DNA of 64,000 nt from S010-25 sp964441285 (GCA_964441285.1 CAYTUK010000013.1:4685-68684), one strand, 5' to 3'. Positions 18,210 to 27,753 are shown, counted from the stretch's first letter. Made by a program: numbers and translations. The notes: a model not told the origin generated them from the letters alone.

Positions 18210-19054
18210 TGGTTTTCCTTTTTCAATAATAAGCCAGCTTTTCGTTTGGCGATCGTATTTTGTAGTCCAAGTTCTGGCATCAGGTTATCAGGAGCATTAA
18301 TAATATGCGTTAGCAGGTGATGAAAACTCTGTCGATCCTGTTGTTGTCTTGCGAGATATTGCGCCTGTAACAGGTCAGGAATGAGCAGTCTGTGGTGGGT
18401 GATTTCGCGCGCGCGGTCAAACTGTTGTCGGGATTTTTTGAAATTGCCACCAAGTATTGGCGGCCGGCTACCATAATAGACCCCAAAATACATATGCGCG
18501 CCACCATAATAGAAGGTATCATCAAGTTCAAGAACACGGTGCATTAATGCTGTGGCTCGGACCAGTTGAGCCAGTGCATCGGCGCTGTCTCGGTGCATGT
18601 CTATCCATTTGGCCCAGTTGCTTGCGGTCCAGAACATAGCCGCAACATCTGCTTTGCCCAGATGACTGACCTGTTGTTCAAAATCAGCGATGGGGGTATC
18701 CTGCAAATTTTTGGCCCCTTCAATTTCAAGTGCAGTCAGGCCATGTTTCAAACCACGTAAATAAAATGTTGCGGCACGTTTGGGGCTGGTATCCTCATTG
18801 AAACCATATGAAAGGCCATAATAAGCCTGGGCAGCGTAAGTTTGTAACAGGGCATTGTGTGGATCAATAACAATCATGCCTTCAAGCATATTAAGGTTGG
18901 CCGGGATAGATTCCTGAGCCAGTTTAAGGTCGGTTTCATGATTGAGGGCTTCGATCCCCCCCCTTATCATGGGGGTCGATGCGCGTACCAGCATCCTGTC
19001 CATTGAGCAGGCAGTCAGCAGGCTAAAAAGGAATAACAGATATAAACGGTGCAT
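18200..19054 (-). CDS. tatT: TatT-like TRAP-associated TPR lipoprotein
   Basis: A 284-residue protein with a lipobox (SLLTAC, Cys at about residue 16). A helical body follows, with TatT-type segments such as HNALLQTYAAQAYYGLSYG, AATFYLRGLKHGL, KADVAAMFWTASNWAKWI and YYGGAHMYFGVYYGSRP. TatT proteins are trimeric TPR lipoproteins that dock the DctP binding protein in so-called TPAT transporters, known from Treponema and many marine proteobacteria. Gene order tatT-dctP-dctQ-dctM on the minus strand supports this. It is the first gene of the operon. Confidence 0.88.
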   Translation of the reverse strand: MHRLYLLFLFSLLTACSMDRMLVRASTPMIRGGIEALNHETDLKLAQESIPANLNMLEGMIVIDPHNALLQTYAAQAYYGLSYGFNEDTSPKRAATFYLRGLKHGLTALEIEGAKNLQDTPIADFEQQVSHLGKADVAAMFWTASNWAKWIDMHRDSADALAQLVRATALMHRVLELDDTFYYGGAHMYFGVYYGSRPPILGGNFKKSRQQFDRAREITHHRLLIPDLLQAQYLARQQQDRQSFHHLLTHIINAPDNLMPELGLQNTIAKRKAGLLLKKENQWF

Positions 19055-19509
19055 AATAGTTTAATTGTTGTATTGATGCGCTTTTTTATAACTTTAGCAT
19101 TATAACGTACACACTGGAATGTATTTAATCAGGTAAATAGACTGCCCCTGTCTATAATTACAGGCCTTTAAGTCTCGATGATTTTTTACCAGACAGGACA
19201 AATAATGTCGGGGATAATTTAACCACCATTATCGGCTTAATGGAAAAAATATCCGCTTGCCCGTGCATTAGCCATTGCTAACAGGCGCTGATAAATGCGA
19301 GCAGAAAAAAACTAAACCGGAGACATTGAGAGCATGGGTTTTATTATTATATTTGGTCGACTATTTTATATATATAGTGCGGCATTAATCGTAGTATGTA
19401 ACATTCTGTCATAATTTGGTAATATTTCACCTATAGTATCGTGCTATAAGTTTGACCTTCAATCGGGTAGTGCTACGAATCGCTGCAACTGACTAATCGG
19501 TAGAAAAAT
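19055..19509. other. 455-base intergenic region upstream of phoU
   Basis: Divergent region between tatT (minus) and phoU (plus). It contains the Pho box described separately and AT-rich stretches. I see no ORF, RNA gene or repeat in it. Confidence 0.5.
19406..19423 (+). promoter_or_regulatory. PhoB box upstream of phoU-phoBR
   Basis: CTGTCAT-AATT-TGGTAAT matches the 7-4-7 direct-repeat layout of the PhoB box (consensus CTGTCAT-AWAW-CTGTCAY), with an exact first half and a degenerate second half. A further half-like element, TGTAACAT, lies just upstream at about 19397-19404. It is 87 bases before the phoU start, so the regulon is probably autoregulated by phosphate limitation. Confidence 0.6.
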
Positions 19510-20223
19510 ATGGAACCGTTAAGTACAAGACATATCTCACAACAATTTAATGAAGAGCTCAATAATCTGCGCAATCGAGTAATGAAGATGGGTGGACTGG
19601 TTGAGCAGCAAATTTACCGTTCAGTTGATGCCTTATGTACACTCGATGTGCCGTTAGCAGAAAAGGTAATTAAGAGAGATCACAAAGTGAATGCAATGGA
19701 AGTGCGAATTGATGAAGAATGTGCACAGATACTTGCTTTGCGTCAACCAACAGCATCAGATTTACGCATGGTGGTTGCGGTGATTAAAACAATTACCGAT
19801 CTTGAACGTATCGGCGATGAAGCAGAGAAAATCGCTAAAATGGCGACGCTTATTAATGAAAGCGGTGGCAAGTTCCATAAGCGTTATGCCGGCATTCATC
19901 ATCTTGGTACGCACGTTGCAGTGATGGTGCGCGAAGTGCTTGATTCTTTTGCCAGGCTGGATGTTGATGCGGCGGTCAAGGTAGTGCGCTCTGATGATAT
20001 TGCTGATGTCGAATATCAGTCACTCATGCGGCAGTTATTAACCTATATGATGGAAGACCCTCGAACCATTAGTGACTCACTGGATATAATGTGGGCAGCG
20101 CGTGCGCTGGAACGTATTGGTGATCATGCTAAAAATATTGGTGAATACGTTATTTATTTGGTTAAAGGTAAGGATGTGCGTCATCTTGATATCGAAGAAA
20201 TTGAAAAAGATTTTTTGTCCTGA
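19510..20223 (+). CDS. phoU: phosphate signalling protein PhoU
   Basis: A 237-residue helical protein with the two PhoU repeats. Each carries metal-binding acidic motifs: IKTITDLERIGDEAEKIA near residue 96 and the matching ARALERIGDHAKNIGEYV near residue 198. PhoU links PstSCAB to PhoR and inhibits PhoR when phosphate is plentiful. Here it is the first gene of the phoU-phoB-phoR group, transcribed away from the tatT operon and towards the convergent pst genes. In enterics phoU instead ends the pst operon. Confidence 0.97.
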   Translation: MEPLSTRHISQQFNEELNNLRNRVMKMGGLVEQQIYRSVDALCTLDVPLAEKVIKRDHKVNAMEVRIDEECAQILALRQPTASDLRMVVAVIKTITDLERIGDEAEKIAKMATLINESGGKFHKRYAGIHHLGTHVAVMVREVLDSFARLDVDAAVKVVRSDDIADVEYQSLMRQLLTYMMEDPRTISDSLDIMWAARALERIGDHAKNIGEYVIYLVKGKDVRHLDIEEIEKDFLS

Positions 20224-20410
20224 GAACACCCACCCTGTCAAGCCAGAAAACGCGGCTTAATTTACTTATAAATTACCAGAGTGAGCAAAAGATAATAGGT
20301 GTTTTTACCGTTTGTTTTATTTTCAGCGATTGAAAAAAGCGGTACATTCATGTGCTGTAGAAACTCTTAAATCAGCTTTTTATTAATACTAATTTATTGG
20401 AGTATCGGGC

Positions 20411-21088
20411 ATGAGTCATGAAAATATTTTGATTGTCGAGGACGATGAAGCGATTCAGGGCATGTTGAAATTTTCTCTGGAAACGGAGGATTACCGGCTG
20501 CATTGTGTGTTTAATGTGAAGGATGCCTGGGAAATCATCGAAAATAAATCTCTGGATTTGATATTGCTTGACTGGATGTTGCCAGATAGCAGTGGAATTG
20601 ATCTGTTACATCGAATTAGAAAATATCATTCGATGTTGCCAGTCATTATGTTGACAGCCAGAGGCGAGGAAGAGGACCGTGTGCTGGGTCTGGATATGGG
20701 GGCAGATGATTATATTACCAAGCCTTTTTCTGTCAAGGAATTAAAATCCCGAATGCGTGCCGTATTAAAACGTAGCCAGCCGGATCAGCAGCCGGTCAAG
20801 ATGGGTGTTTTGTTCCTTGATCCTGGCAGCCAGCGTGTTGCCGTCAACAACGAACCGCTGAGGTTATCACCAACTGAGTTCCGTTTGTTGCATTATTTTA
20901 TGACGCATGTTGACCGTGTTTTTTCCAGAGCGCAATTACTTGATCAGGTATGGGGGCAACAGGTTTTTGTTGAGGAGCGGACGGTGGATGTACATATCCG
21001 GCGGTTACGGAAAAATCTTGAGCCCTGTCTGCTGGATAAAATGATACAAACGGTGCATGGACGTGGTTATCGGTTCTCCAAGCAGTAA
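20411..21088 (+). CDS. phoB: phosphate regulon response regulator PhoB
   Basis: A 225-residue OmpR-type response regulator. It has acidic residues EDDE near residue 9, the phosphoacceptor Asp54 in LLDWMLPDSSG, and LTARGEEEDRVLGLDMGADDY at the start of the switch region. The winged-helix output has RLSPTEFRLLHYFM and the recognition segment VDVHIRRLRKNL. These features are typical of PhoB, which binds Pho boxes. The stop overlaps the phoR start by 1 base (TAATG). Confidence 0.96.
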   Translation: MSHENILIVEDDEAIQGMLKFSLETEDYRLHCVFNVKDAWEIIENKSLDLILLDWMLPDSSGIDLLHRIRKYHSMLPVIMLTARGEEEDRVLGLDMGADDYITKPFSVKELKSRMRAVLKRSQPDQQPVKMGVLFLDPGSQRVAVNNEPLRLSPTEFRLLHYFMTHVDRVFSRAQLLDQVWGQQVFVEERTVDVHIRRLRKNLEPCLLDKMIQTVHGRGYRFSKQ

Positions 21089-22353
21089 TGAAAACACGAT
21101 TACGTCAGGAAATAACCTTACTATTAACCAGCCTGGCCTTATTGTTGATACTGGGTTTGATCATTGGTCATGCTTTATTACTGGTTTGTCTGGGCATGGT
21201 CGTTTATCTGTTATGGACCTTCTATAACCTTAAACGGCTACTGAAATGGTTAAGCGAACAGGGTAGACATATTCCTGATACCTATGGTATTTGGGATGAT
21301 GTGTATTACCAGCTTTACCAGCTTTTTCAGCGTCAGCGCAAAGCAAAAAGAAAATTGGCATCGATTGTTGGTCGATTTCAGGAGTCCACACAGGCGCTGC
21401 CTTATGCGACCATTGTTTTAAATCAGAATAAGGAAATTGAATGGTTTAATAATGCAGCAAAAAGGATGTTTGATCTAGATCGAGGCTTTGACATCGGTCA
21501 GCGAATTGATAACCTGATTCGTCTACCCCAGTTTATTGATTATTTGGCCACAGGTGAGTTTAAGGAAGACCTGGAGTTGAATTATAACGAGCGTAGCATC
21601 AGGCTGGCGATAACGCCTTATGGGAATAACCAGTATTTGATTGGTGCACATGATATTACCCAGCGGCAAAAACTTGAAGTTATGCGGCGAGATTTTACCG
21701 CAAATGCTTCACACGAGTTACGCACACCATTAACGGTCGTGTCTGGTTATATTGAAGCTTTGCAGGACAATGTGGATGAGAGAATGCGTATTCCGCTGCA
21801 ACGCATTCATGAGCAAACTGATCGTATGCAGTCCATTCTTAATGATCTTATTGCCTTGTCACGCCTGGAAACGGGAGCGCTACCTAAGGATCTTCACAAA
21901 ATAGAGGTCGCTGAATTAATGCAGCAGGTATTTGAGGATATGCGCGAATTTGATCGCGGCGCACATCAGCTTGAAATCGAGTGTGATCCCGCAGACATTG
22001 TTGGCAACAGAGAAGAAATACGGATTGCATTGGCAAATCTAATGACTAATGCCATCCGCTATTCAGCAGAAAATACGCGTGTCAAATTATCGGGCACGGT
22101 GCTTAAAAATACTGTTTGTATTGCCATTGAAGACCAGGGTATTGGGATTCCTGCTGAGCATATACCGCGCTTAACCGAGCGTTTTTATCGGGTAGATCCG
22201 GGGCGCTCACGCGAACAGGGAGGGACTGGGCTGGGGTTGGCCATTGTTAAACACATACTGGATCGACACCATGCACGACTGGAAGTAGTTAGTGAGCTGG
22301 ATGAGGGTAGCGTGTTTCGGTGTTATTTTCCTGTTAAGCAGGATACAGAATAA
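21088..22353 (+). CDS. phoR: phosphate regulon sensor kinase PhoR
   Basis: A 421-residue histidine kinase. It has two N-terminal hydrophobic helices (about residues 10-48), a short PAS-like domain (residues 95-195), the HisKA box ASHELRTPLTVVSGY with His209, and an ATPase domain with N box LMTNAIRY, G1 DQGIGIP and G2 GGTGLGLAIVKHIL. This is the PhoR layout, with no periplasmic sensor domain, so signal input comes through PstSCAB and PhoU. It is translationally coupled to phoB and convergent with pstB. Confidence 0.95.
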   Translation: MKTRLRQEITLLLTSLALLLILGLIIGHALLLVCLGMVVYLLWTFYNLKRLLKWLSEQGRHIPDTYGIWDDVYYQLYQLFQRQRKAKRKLASIVGRFQESTQALPYATIVLNQNKEIEWFNNAAKRMFDLDRGFDIGQRIDNLIRLPQFIDYLATGEFKEDLELNYNERSIRLAITPYGNNQYLIGAHDITQRQKLEVMRRDFTANASHELRTPLTVVSGYIEALQDNVDERMRIPLQRIHEQTDRMQSILNDLIALSRLETGALPKDLHKIEVAELMQQVFEDMREFDRGAHQLEIECDPADIVGNREEIRIALANLMTNAIRYSAENTRVKLSGTVLKNTVCIAIEDQGIGIPAEHIPRLTERFYRVDPGRSREQGGTGLGLAIVKHILDRHHARLEVVSELDEGSVFRCYFPVKQDTE

Positions 22354-22427
22354 GCCCGCAGAATAGCGAGGCAGGCAACTGCTGTTTTGCCCAGCGAAAG
22401 AGAGCCTTTTTATCTATCCTGTTAGGA

Positions 22428-23210
22428 TTAACCGAATTTGCCAGTGATGTAATCTTCAGTCTGTTTTTCTTTGGGGCGGATGAAAATGGTTTCGGTAGTG
22501 TCAAATTCAATTAGATCTCCCAGATATAGAAACGCGGTATAGTCTGAGACCCGCGATGCCTGCTGCATATTGTGTGTTACGATCGTGATTGTATAGTTTT
22601 GTTTGAGTTCGAAAATCATCTCTTCAATAGCCAGCGTAGAAAGGGGGTCTAATGCTGAGGTGGGCTCGTCAAATAAAATAACTTCGGGTTTTAAGGCAAT
22701 AACGCGAGCGATGCATAAACGTTGTTGCTGGCCACCTGACAGTCCCCTGGCATCATCATTTAAGCGGTCTTTAACTTCTTCCCATAAAGCCACATCATGT
22801 AATGCTTTTTCAACGTATTCCTGTAGTTTGTATTTCTTCTTCTTCCCGGATAGTTTTAAGCCATAAGCAATGTTATCAAATACAGACATTGGAAAAGGTG
22901 TTGGTTTCTGGAATACCATGCCGACTTTCTGACGTAAGCGAATAAATTCATTCTCTTTTTTAATATTAAGGATGTTTTGCTGGGTGCCATCTTTTTTCAA
23001 TAATAGAATTTCACCTTCGTATTTATTGCCATGATAGAGATCATGAATTCGATTCATGCTGCGTAGTAAGGTGGATTTTCCACAACCGCTCGGGCCGATT
23101 ATGGCGGTTACTTTACGGGTTTGAATCGGTAAATTAATCTGATTTAGTGATGGTGATTTAGCTCCCTTATAGGTAAAGCTAAAATTTTTAATTGCCATCT
23201 TGTTCTTCAT
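22428..23210 (-). CDS. pstB: phosphate ABC transporter ATPase PstB
   Basis: A 260-residue ABC ATPase with Walker A GPSGCGKSTLLRSMNR (about residue 39), the signature LSGGQQQRLCIARVIA, Walker B VILFDEPTSALDP and the switch His in THNMQQASRV. The phrase MVFQKPTPFPMSVFDNIAYG is specific to PstB. It is the last gene of the pstSCAB cluster, 4 bases after pstA, and is convergent with phoR. Confidence 0.97.
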   Translation of the reverse strand: MKNKMAIKNFSFTYKGAKSPSLNQINLPIQTRKVTAIIGPSGCGKSTLLRSMNRIHDLYHGNKYEGEILLLKKDGTQQNILNIKKENEFIRLRQKVGMVFQKPTPFPMSVFDNIAYGLKLSGKKKKYKLQEYVEKALHDVALWEEVKDRLNDDARGLSGGQQQRLCIARVIALKPEVILFDEPTSALDPLSTLAIEEMIFELKQNYTITIVTHNMQQASRVSDYTAFLYLGDLIEFDTTETIFIRPKEKQTEDYITGKFG

Positions 23211-23214
23211 TTAT

Positions 23215-24024
23215 CTATAACCTTTTTTCTTTAATCAGGAAGCGGCCCAGTAGATTCAGTGCTAATACAGCCAGAGTGAGGATTAATGCTGCCGCCCAGG
23301 CAAGTGCAACCAGTTTTTCATCTGGCATGGTGGCCAGGTTATAAATGGAGACGGTCATGGACGGGTAGGTATGGTTTAAATTTGTTTCCATGTAAATAGT
23401 TGAGCCGCTGGTGTATAGCAGCGGTGCGGTCTCACCAACAATGCGGGCGAAGGCGAGAATTAGACCGGTCATAATACCCACTTTAGCGGCTTTTAAAATG
23501 ATATGAAAAATGACATGGTATTTAGGTGCGCCAATAGCAATGCCCGCTTCTCTTAATTCGGATGGTACCAGACTTAACATGTCATCGGTGGTGCGTACCA
23601 CAATAGGTAGCATCATCACAAACAGGGCAGCAATACCTGCCCAGCCATTGGTATGGCCGACTGGGACGACAATAATGGCGTAGATAAAGGTGCCAATGAC
23701 AATGGAAGGGGCCGACATCATCACATCACTAAGATCACGAATAAAGTTAGCGTACCGAGTATGGTTGCCATACTCCTGCAAATAAATACCTGCCAGCAAC
23801 CCCACTGGGATGCCAATGACCGAGGCGAGGCCGGCGAGTACAAATTGCCCCCACAACAGGTTGCGAATACCATTATTCACCAGATCATGAGTGAAGATAT
23901 AAGGGCTTAGTGCAGCAGAACCTTTAAGAACCAGGGTGGCTAAAATCCAGCCTAAAAATAGCAGACCTAAAATAGCCATCAATGATGAGAGTAATATCGC
24001 AATTTTGTTTATCAGTAATCGCAT
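23215..24024 (-). CDS. pstA: phosphate ABC transporter permease PstA
   Basis: A 269-residue permease with six predicted helices. The ABC permease EAA motif is ELREAGIAIGAPKYHVIFHI, and the PstA segments RIVGETAPLLYTSG and PSMTVSIYNLA are present. It pairs with PstC to form the phosphate channel in the inner membrane. It sits 2 bases after pstC. Confidence 0.95.
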   Translation of the reverse strand: MRLLINKIAILLSSLMAILGLLFLGWILATLVLKGSAALSPYIFTHDLVNNGIRNLLWGQFVLAGLASVIGIPVGLLAGIYLQEYGNHTRYANFIRDLSDVMMSAPSIVIGTFIYAIIVVPVGHTNGWAGIAALFVMMLPIVVRTTDDMLSLVPSELREAGIAIGAPKYHVIFHIILKAAKVGIMTGLILAFARIVGETAPLLYTSGSTIYMETNLNHTYPSMTVSIYNLATMPDEKLVALAWAAALILTLAVLALNLLGRFLIKEKRL

Positions 24025-24026
24025 GA

Positions 24027-25115
24027 TCAGCGGCGTCTTAAAAAGAAATATTTAGCAGAAAAAATAGTAATAAAACTGACCGCAAACAGAACCAGCGATA
24101 AATAAAACAGGGCATTCATGCTCATGCCACTGGATTCGGCAAAATTATTGGCCAGTACAACCGGTATCGAGGTAGTGGGGGCAGTGATATCGTTGGCAAA
24201 TTTGAATATACCTCCAATAACAAAGGCAACCGCCATGGTTTCTCCCATCGCTCTGCCAAGTGAAACAATAATAGAGCCAATAATGCCGGCTTTGGCGTAG
24301 GGAAAAATGATGTCTTTAATTACTTCAAATTTAGTTGCGCCCATCGCATAAGCGGATTCTTTTAGCACATCGGGTGTGGTGTTTATGGCATCACGGCTTA
24401 ATGCTGCCATAAACGGGATAACCATGATGCCTAGCACCAGTCCGGCAACAAGTAACGACACACTGTGGCCGCCAAAGATAGAAGCAATAAAAGGTCCAAA
24501 ATAAAAGAGTGCCCACATGCCATAGATGATGCTAGGAATGGCGGCAAGCAGTTCAATCGCGATACCAATAGGTCTGGCAATATGTTCATTCGCAATTTCG
24601 GATAAAAATACTGCAATACCCATAGCAACGGGAATAGAAAATAGCATTGCAACCAGGGTGGAAAAAATAGTACCAATAATCGGTACTGCGCCACCGTAGA
24701 TGATTTCTGTCTTTTTGCCACCCTGGTCAGGCAGGCCGGCCTGTCCGGTATCGGTATCATCATCGGTAGGGATGGTCTCATCGGTATCAAACTGGTCATT
24801 CATACTCATGCCATCATCAGGGGCTGATGTATCATCAGCAGATGGCGTATTGTCTGCTGTCGTAGGGGCTACGGTATTAACACTGGTGGGAGCTTCGATC
24901 TTGCTATTAACGGGAGCGGTAGGCGGGGTAGTTTTTGTCGCGATACTATTCTGTATAACATCAACAACACCCCAGCGCGAATCAATAATGAAATGCGCGC
25001 CAAATTTCTCAATTGCGGGTTTTGCCGTGAGATACAATACTGTTATCGTTGCAACCAGGATAAAAAACACAAAACTGGCGCTAAGCTGAGTGAGTATTTT
25101 AAATAACTTTTCCAC
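24027..25115 (-). CDS. pstC: phosphate ABC transporter permease PstC with acidic linker
   Basis: A 362-residue permease with an EAA loop (KESAYAMGATKFEVIKDI) and the PstC phrase SLGRAMGETMAVAFVIGG. The C-terminal 220 residues carry the usual permease core of about five helices. Between the first helix (residues 12-32) and the second (about residue 145) lies a long, Thr/Ala/Pro- then Asp-rich linker (about residues 62-135). This segment is predicted periplasmic and disordered and is absent from standard PstC of about 300-320 residues. It follows pstS by 295 bases. The permease call is firm; the linker function is unknown. Confidence 0.94.
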   Translation of the reverse strand: MEKLFKILTQLSASFVFFILVATITVLYLTAKPAIEKFGAHFIIDSRWGVVDVIQNSIATKTTPPTAPVNSKIEAPTSVNTVAPTTADNTPSADDTSAPDDGMSMNDQFDTDETIPTDDDTDTGQAGLPDQGGKKTEIIYGGAVPIIGTIFSTLVAMLFSIPVAMGIAVFLSEIANEHIARPIGIAIELLAAIPSIIYGMWALFYFGPFIASIFGGHSVSLLVAGLVLGIMVIPFMAALSRDAINTTPDVLKESAYAMGATKFEVIKDIIFPYAKAGIIGSIIVSLGRAMGETMAVAFVIGGIFKFANDITAPTTSIPVVLANNFAESSGMSMNALFYLSLVLFAVSFITIFSAKYFFLRRR

Positions 25116-25297
25116 AGGTGTTACGGCTTAATAGTGGCTGAAATAAAAACTGGATGGGAAAATAAAGGAGCGGCTGAAAATAACCGGGTTATTAAATGCA
25201 ATAATGGCTTTGCTGATATGTTCATTTTCACTTGCTTCCGCCATTAATATTTAAAAGATAGATGAAAATATAAGGTTAGTCCTGGTTCCTCTAAACG

Positions 25298-25365
25298 GCT
25301 CCCTTACCCTTTGTTCCACCTGTTTTTGTGTAAAAGCAGCGCATTGAACAGAGAGCAAAGGGAGC
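25298..25365 (-). other. inverted repeat between pstS and pstC
   Basis: GCTCCCTT (25298-25305) pairs with AAGGGAGC (25358-25365), enclosing about 52 bases, within the 295-base gap between pstS and pstC. It could act as a processing or attenuation structure that makes pstS mRNA more abundant than pstCAB mRNA, as is common for binding-protein genes. The stem is short and the loop long, so this is tentative. Confidence 0.3.
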
Positions 25366-25410
25366 AGAATTATATAACAAATTGTTATATCAGAGTTGAA
25401 TTTTAAAGAC

Positions 25411-26400
25411 TTATTTCATGCCTTTTTTTGCCATATAGCTGTCGACTTTGCTGACTACAGCTGGAGGCAGTGGGACATAACCCAGAGCTGAGATCGTACC
25501 AGGATGTGACAGGGCAAAGCGGTAAAAGTCGGCAACCTGTGTTTTTTTGCTGCTTTCATTCGGAACCAGCACAAAGGTTGCAGTCATAATAGGATAACCC
25601 GATTTTGGGTATTCGATATTAGCATAAAAATCTATTCTGGGGTTCAGGTTGGCATATTTTGCACCAGTAGCAAAAGCAGCTGGGGCCGGCTTAACAAATT
25701 TATGCGCCCGATTCTCGATGCTTGCCAGGTGTAACTTATTGGAAACAGCATCAGCATAATCAACATAACCAATTGAGTACGGATTGGTTTTAATCGCAGT
25801 TGAGACACCGAAATTACCTTTACCTGCGATCTGGCTATTCATTGGCCAGTTGACAGCTTTTCTGGCACCATAGTGTGTGCGCCAGACTGAATTCATTTTT
25901 GACAGGTAATAGGTAAAGCCGAAGGTAGTACCGGATTTATCTGAGCGATGGACGAATAAAATCTTTTTATGTGGCAGGTTCAGCCCAGGGTTATCATGTT
26001 TAATGGTATTGGCATCCCAGTATTCGATATTACCAAGCACAATGCCAGAAATAGCACTTTCAGACAGTTTCAGGTGTGAAATGCCAGGGATATTGTAGGC
26101 AAAGGTAATGGCACCAATCGCAATAGGAAACTGACTTAAGTTTTTTTTCTTTAATACAGAGGGTCTGAGTGGCTTATCGCTGCCGCCAAAATCGACATGA
26201 CGGTCAGAAACTTCCTTGATGCCAGCACCAGATCCGGTTGGTGAATAATTGACTTTATTGCCGGTTTGGTCATAGAAGATTTTTGACCAGGCTTTATTCG
26301 CAGGATACTGGAAGCTGGAGCCGGTACCTTCGATAGTGAAAGCCATCGCGGATGTTGAAACGAGCGCGGTCATTAAACCAGCAAGAATAATTTTTTTCAT
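25411..26400 (-). CDS. pstS: phosphate-binding protein PstS
   Basis: A 329-residue exported protein with a signal peptide (LAGLMTALVSTSAMAF, cleavage near residue 20). The mature part begins IEGTGSSFQYPANKAWSKIF and contains TGSGAGIKEVSDRHVDFGGS and VHRSDKSGTTFGFTYYLS, the phosphate-contact segments of PstS. It is the first gene of the pst group. A strong A/G-rich ribosome site (AGGAGTAACTC) precedes the ATG. Confidence 0.96.
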   Translation of the reverse strand: MKKIILAGLMTALVSTSAMAFTIEGTGSSFQYPANKAWSKIFYDQTGNKVNYSPTGSGAGIKEVSDRHVDFGGSDKPLRPSVLKKKNLSQFPIAIGAITFAYNIPGISHLKLSESAISGIVLGNIEYWDANTIKHDNPGLNLPHKKILFVHRSDKSGTTFGFTYYLSKMNSVWRTHYGARKAVNWPMNSQIAGKGNFGVSTAIKTNPYSIGYVDYADAVSNKLHLASIENRAHKFVKPAPAAFATGAKYANLNPRIDFYANIEYPKSGYPIMTATFVLVPNESSKKTQVADFYRFALSHPGTISALGYVPLPPAVVSKVDSYMAKKGMK

Positions 26401-26460
26401 GAGTTACTCCTCATTAGAAAGACTCTATAAATTAAATAAAGGGGGTTGGTTAAATCGAGT

Positions 26461-26486
26461 GTTACATTAACGTTAGAATGTTACAG
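26461..26486 (-). promoter_or_regulatory. possible PhoB box upstream of pstS
   Basis: On the minus strand this reads CTGTAAC, then ATTC, then TAACGTT, AATG and TAAC, giving TGTAAC-like half-sites on both sides about 60-85 bases upstream of the pstS start. The first half-site fits the PhoB consensus; the spacing of the rest is imperfect. It is plausible because pstS is a classic PhoB target. Confidence 0.4.
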
Positions 26487-26631
26487 AAATATGAAATTTG
26501 TCATATTTAATTTTTATTGTAAGCATCTATCTCCTCCTGAGGGTGTAAAAATTGTCATCTTACTGCCGTGTTTTCAGTATTTTGAGTAGAGTAAAGCCAT
26601 CGTCACGGGTTAACTAGATTAAAGTTGTGCC

Positions 26632-27753
26632 CTACAGTAAAACCAGGTTGTCCCGATGGATTAATTCCGCTTCATCAATGTAACCCAGAATACTTTCTAT
26701 CTTTTCACTACTCCGGCCCTTTATCTGCTGGCTTTCATTGCTGTTATAGTTGACCAGTCCACGGGCGATTTCTTCGCCTGCCTGATTCAGGCAGCTGACC
26801 ACTTCGCCACGCTGGAAATTCCCCTGTATGGTTTTAACGCCTACGGCTAACAGGCTGACATGGTTTTTACGTAGTGCGCTGGCAGCACCATTATCAAGCG
26901 TCAGCTGTCCGCGTACATGGAGCTGGTTGGCTAGCCACTGCTTGCGCGCCGCTATCGGTTCTTTCTCCGCGATAAGCAAGGTGCCAATGTTTACCGAATG
27001 AGCAATGTCCAGCAACACATTGGGTCTGGCTCCCGATGCTATCAGGGTGCAGGTGCCGGAACGGGCGGCACACTGTGCCGCGAGTATTTTAGTTCGCATT
27101 CCGCCTTGACCCAGTACACCGCCATCACCAGCCATTTTCAGGAGTGCTGGATCGGTAGCAATGGCCTCGCTGATTAGTTTAGCATTCTGGTGGTGGCGTG
27201 GATCCTTATTGTACAGTCCCTGTTGGTCGGTAAGAATAATTAAGGCTTCAGCACCAACCAGATTGGCGACCAGTGCGGCCAGTGTATCATTGTCGCCGAG
27301 GCGGATTTCACCAGTGGCAACAGTATCATTTTCGTTTATAACTGGGATGCAATGTAACTCAAGCAGGGTTTTTAATGTGCTGCGAGCATTGAGGTAGCGC
27401 TGGCGGCTGGACAGGTCTTCATGGGTAAGGAGTACCTGTGCAGTATGAATGTTGTATTGTTTGAAGCAGGTCTCGAAGTGCTGAATTAAACCCGTTTGGC
27501 CCAGTGCGGCGGCGGCCTGCAACTTATGTAATGCATGTGGCCGTTGTTTCCAGCCAATGCGTGCCATGCCTGCGGCGACAGCGCCGGAAGAGACAAGCAA
27601 GATTTTCTTTCCCTGTTGACGCAGTTCGACGATCTGTTTTACCCAGTGATGGATAGCTTGCGTGTCCAGCCCCTGACCATCATTGGTGATAAGAGCGCTG
27701 CCTATTTTTATAACCCAGTAACGTGCATTGGCAAGTGCTTCGCGTGATTTCAT
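26632..27753 (-). CDS. proB: glutamate 5-kinase
   Basis: A 373-residue protein with an amino acid kinase domain (WVIKIGSALIT at the start, KILLVSSGAVAAGMARI, NENDTVATGEIRLGDNDTLAALVA) and a C-terminal PUA domain (about residues 275-355, RGQLTLDNGAASALR). It phosphorylates glutamate in the first step of proline synthesis in the cytoplasm. It overlaps the obgE stop by 4 bases (ATGA), the common obgE-proB arrangement in gammaproteobacteria. proA is not adjacent. Confidence 0.96.
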   Translation of the reverse strand: MKSREALANARYWVIKIGSALITNDGQGLDTQAIHHWVKQIVELRQQGKKILLVSSGAVAAGMARIGWKQRPHALHKLQAAAALGQTGLIQHFETCFKQYNIHTAQVLLTHEDLSSRQRYLNARSTLKTLLELHCIPVINENDTVATGEIRLGDNDTLAALVANLVGAEALIILTDQQGLYNKDPRHHQNAKLISEAIATDPALLKMAGDGGVLGQGGMRTKILAAQCAARSGTCTLIASGARPNVLLDIAHSVNIGTLLIAEKEPIAARKQWLANQLHVRGQLTLDNGAASALRKNHVSLLAVGVKTIQGNFQRGEVVSCLNQAGEEIARGLVNYNSNESQQIKGRSSEKIESILGYIDEAELIHRDNLVLL

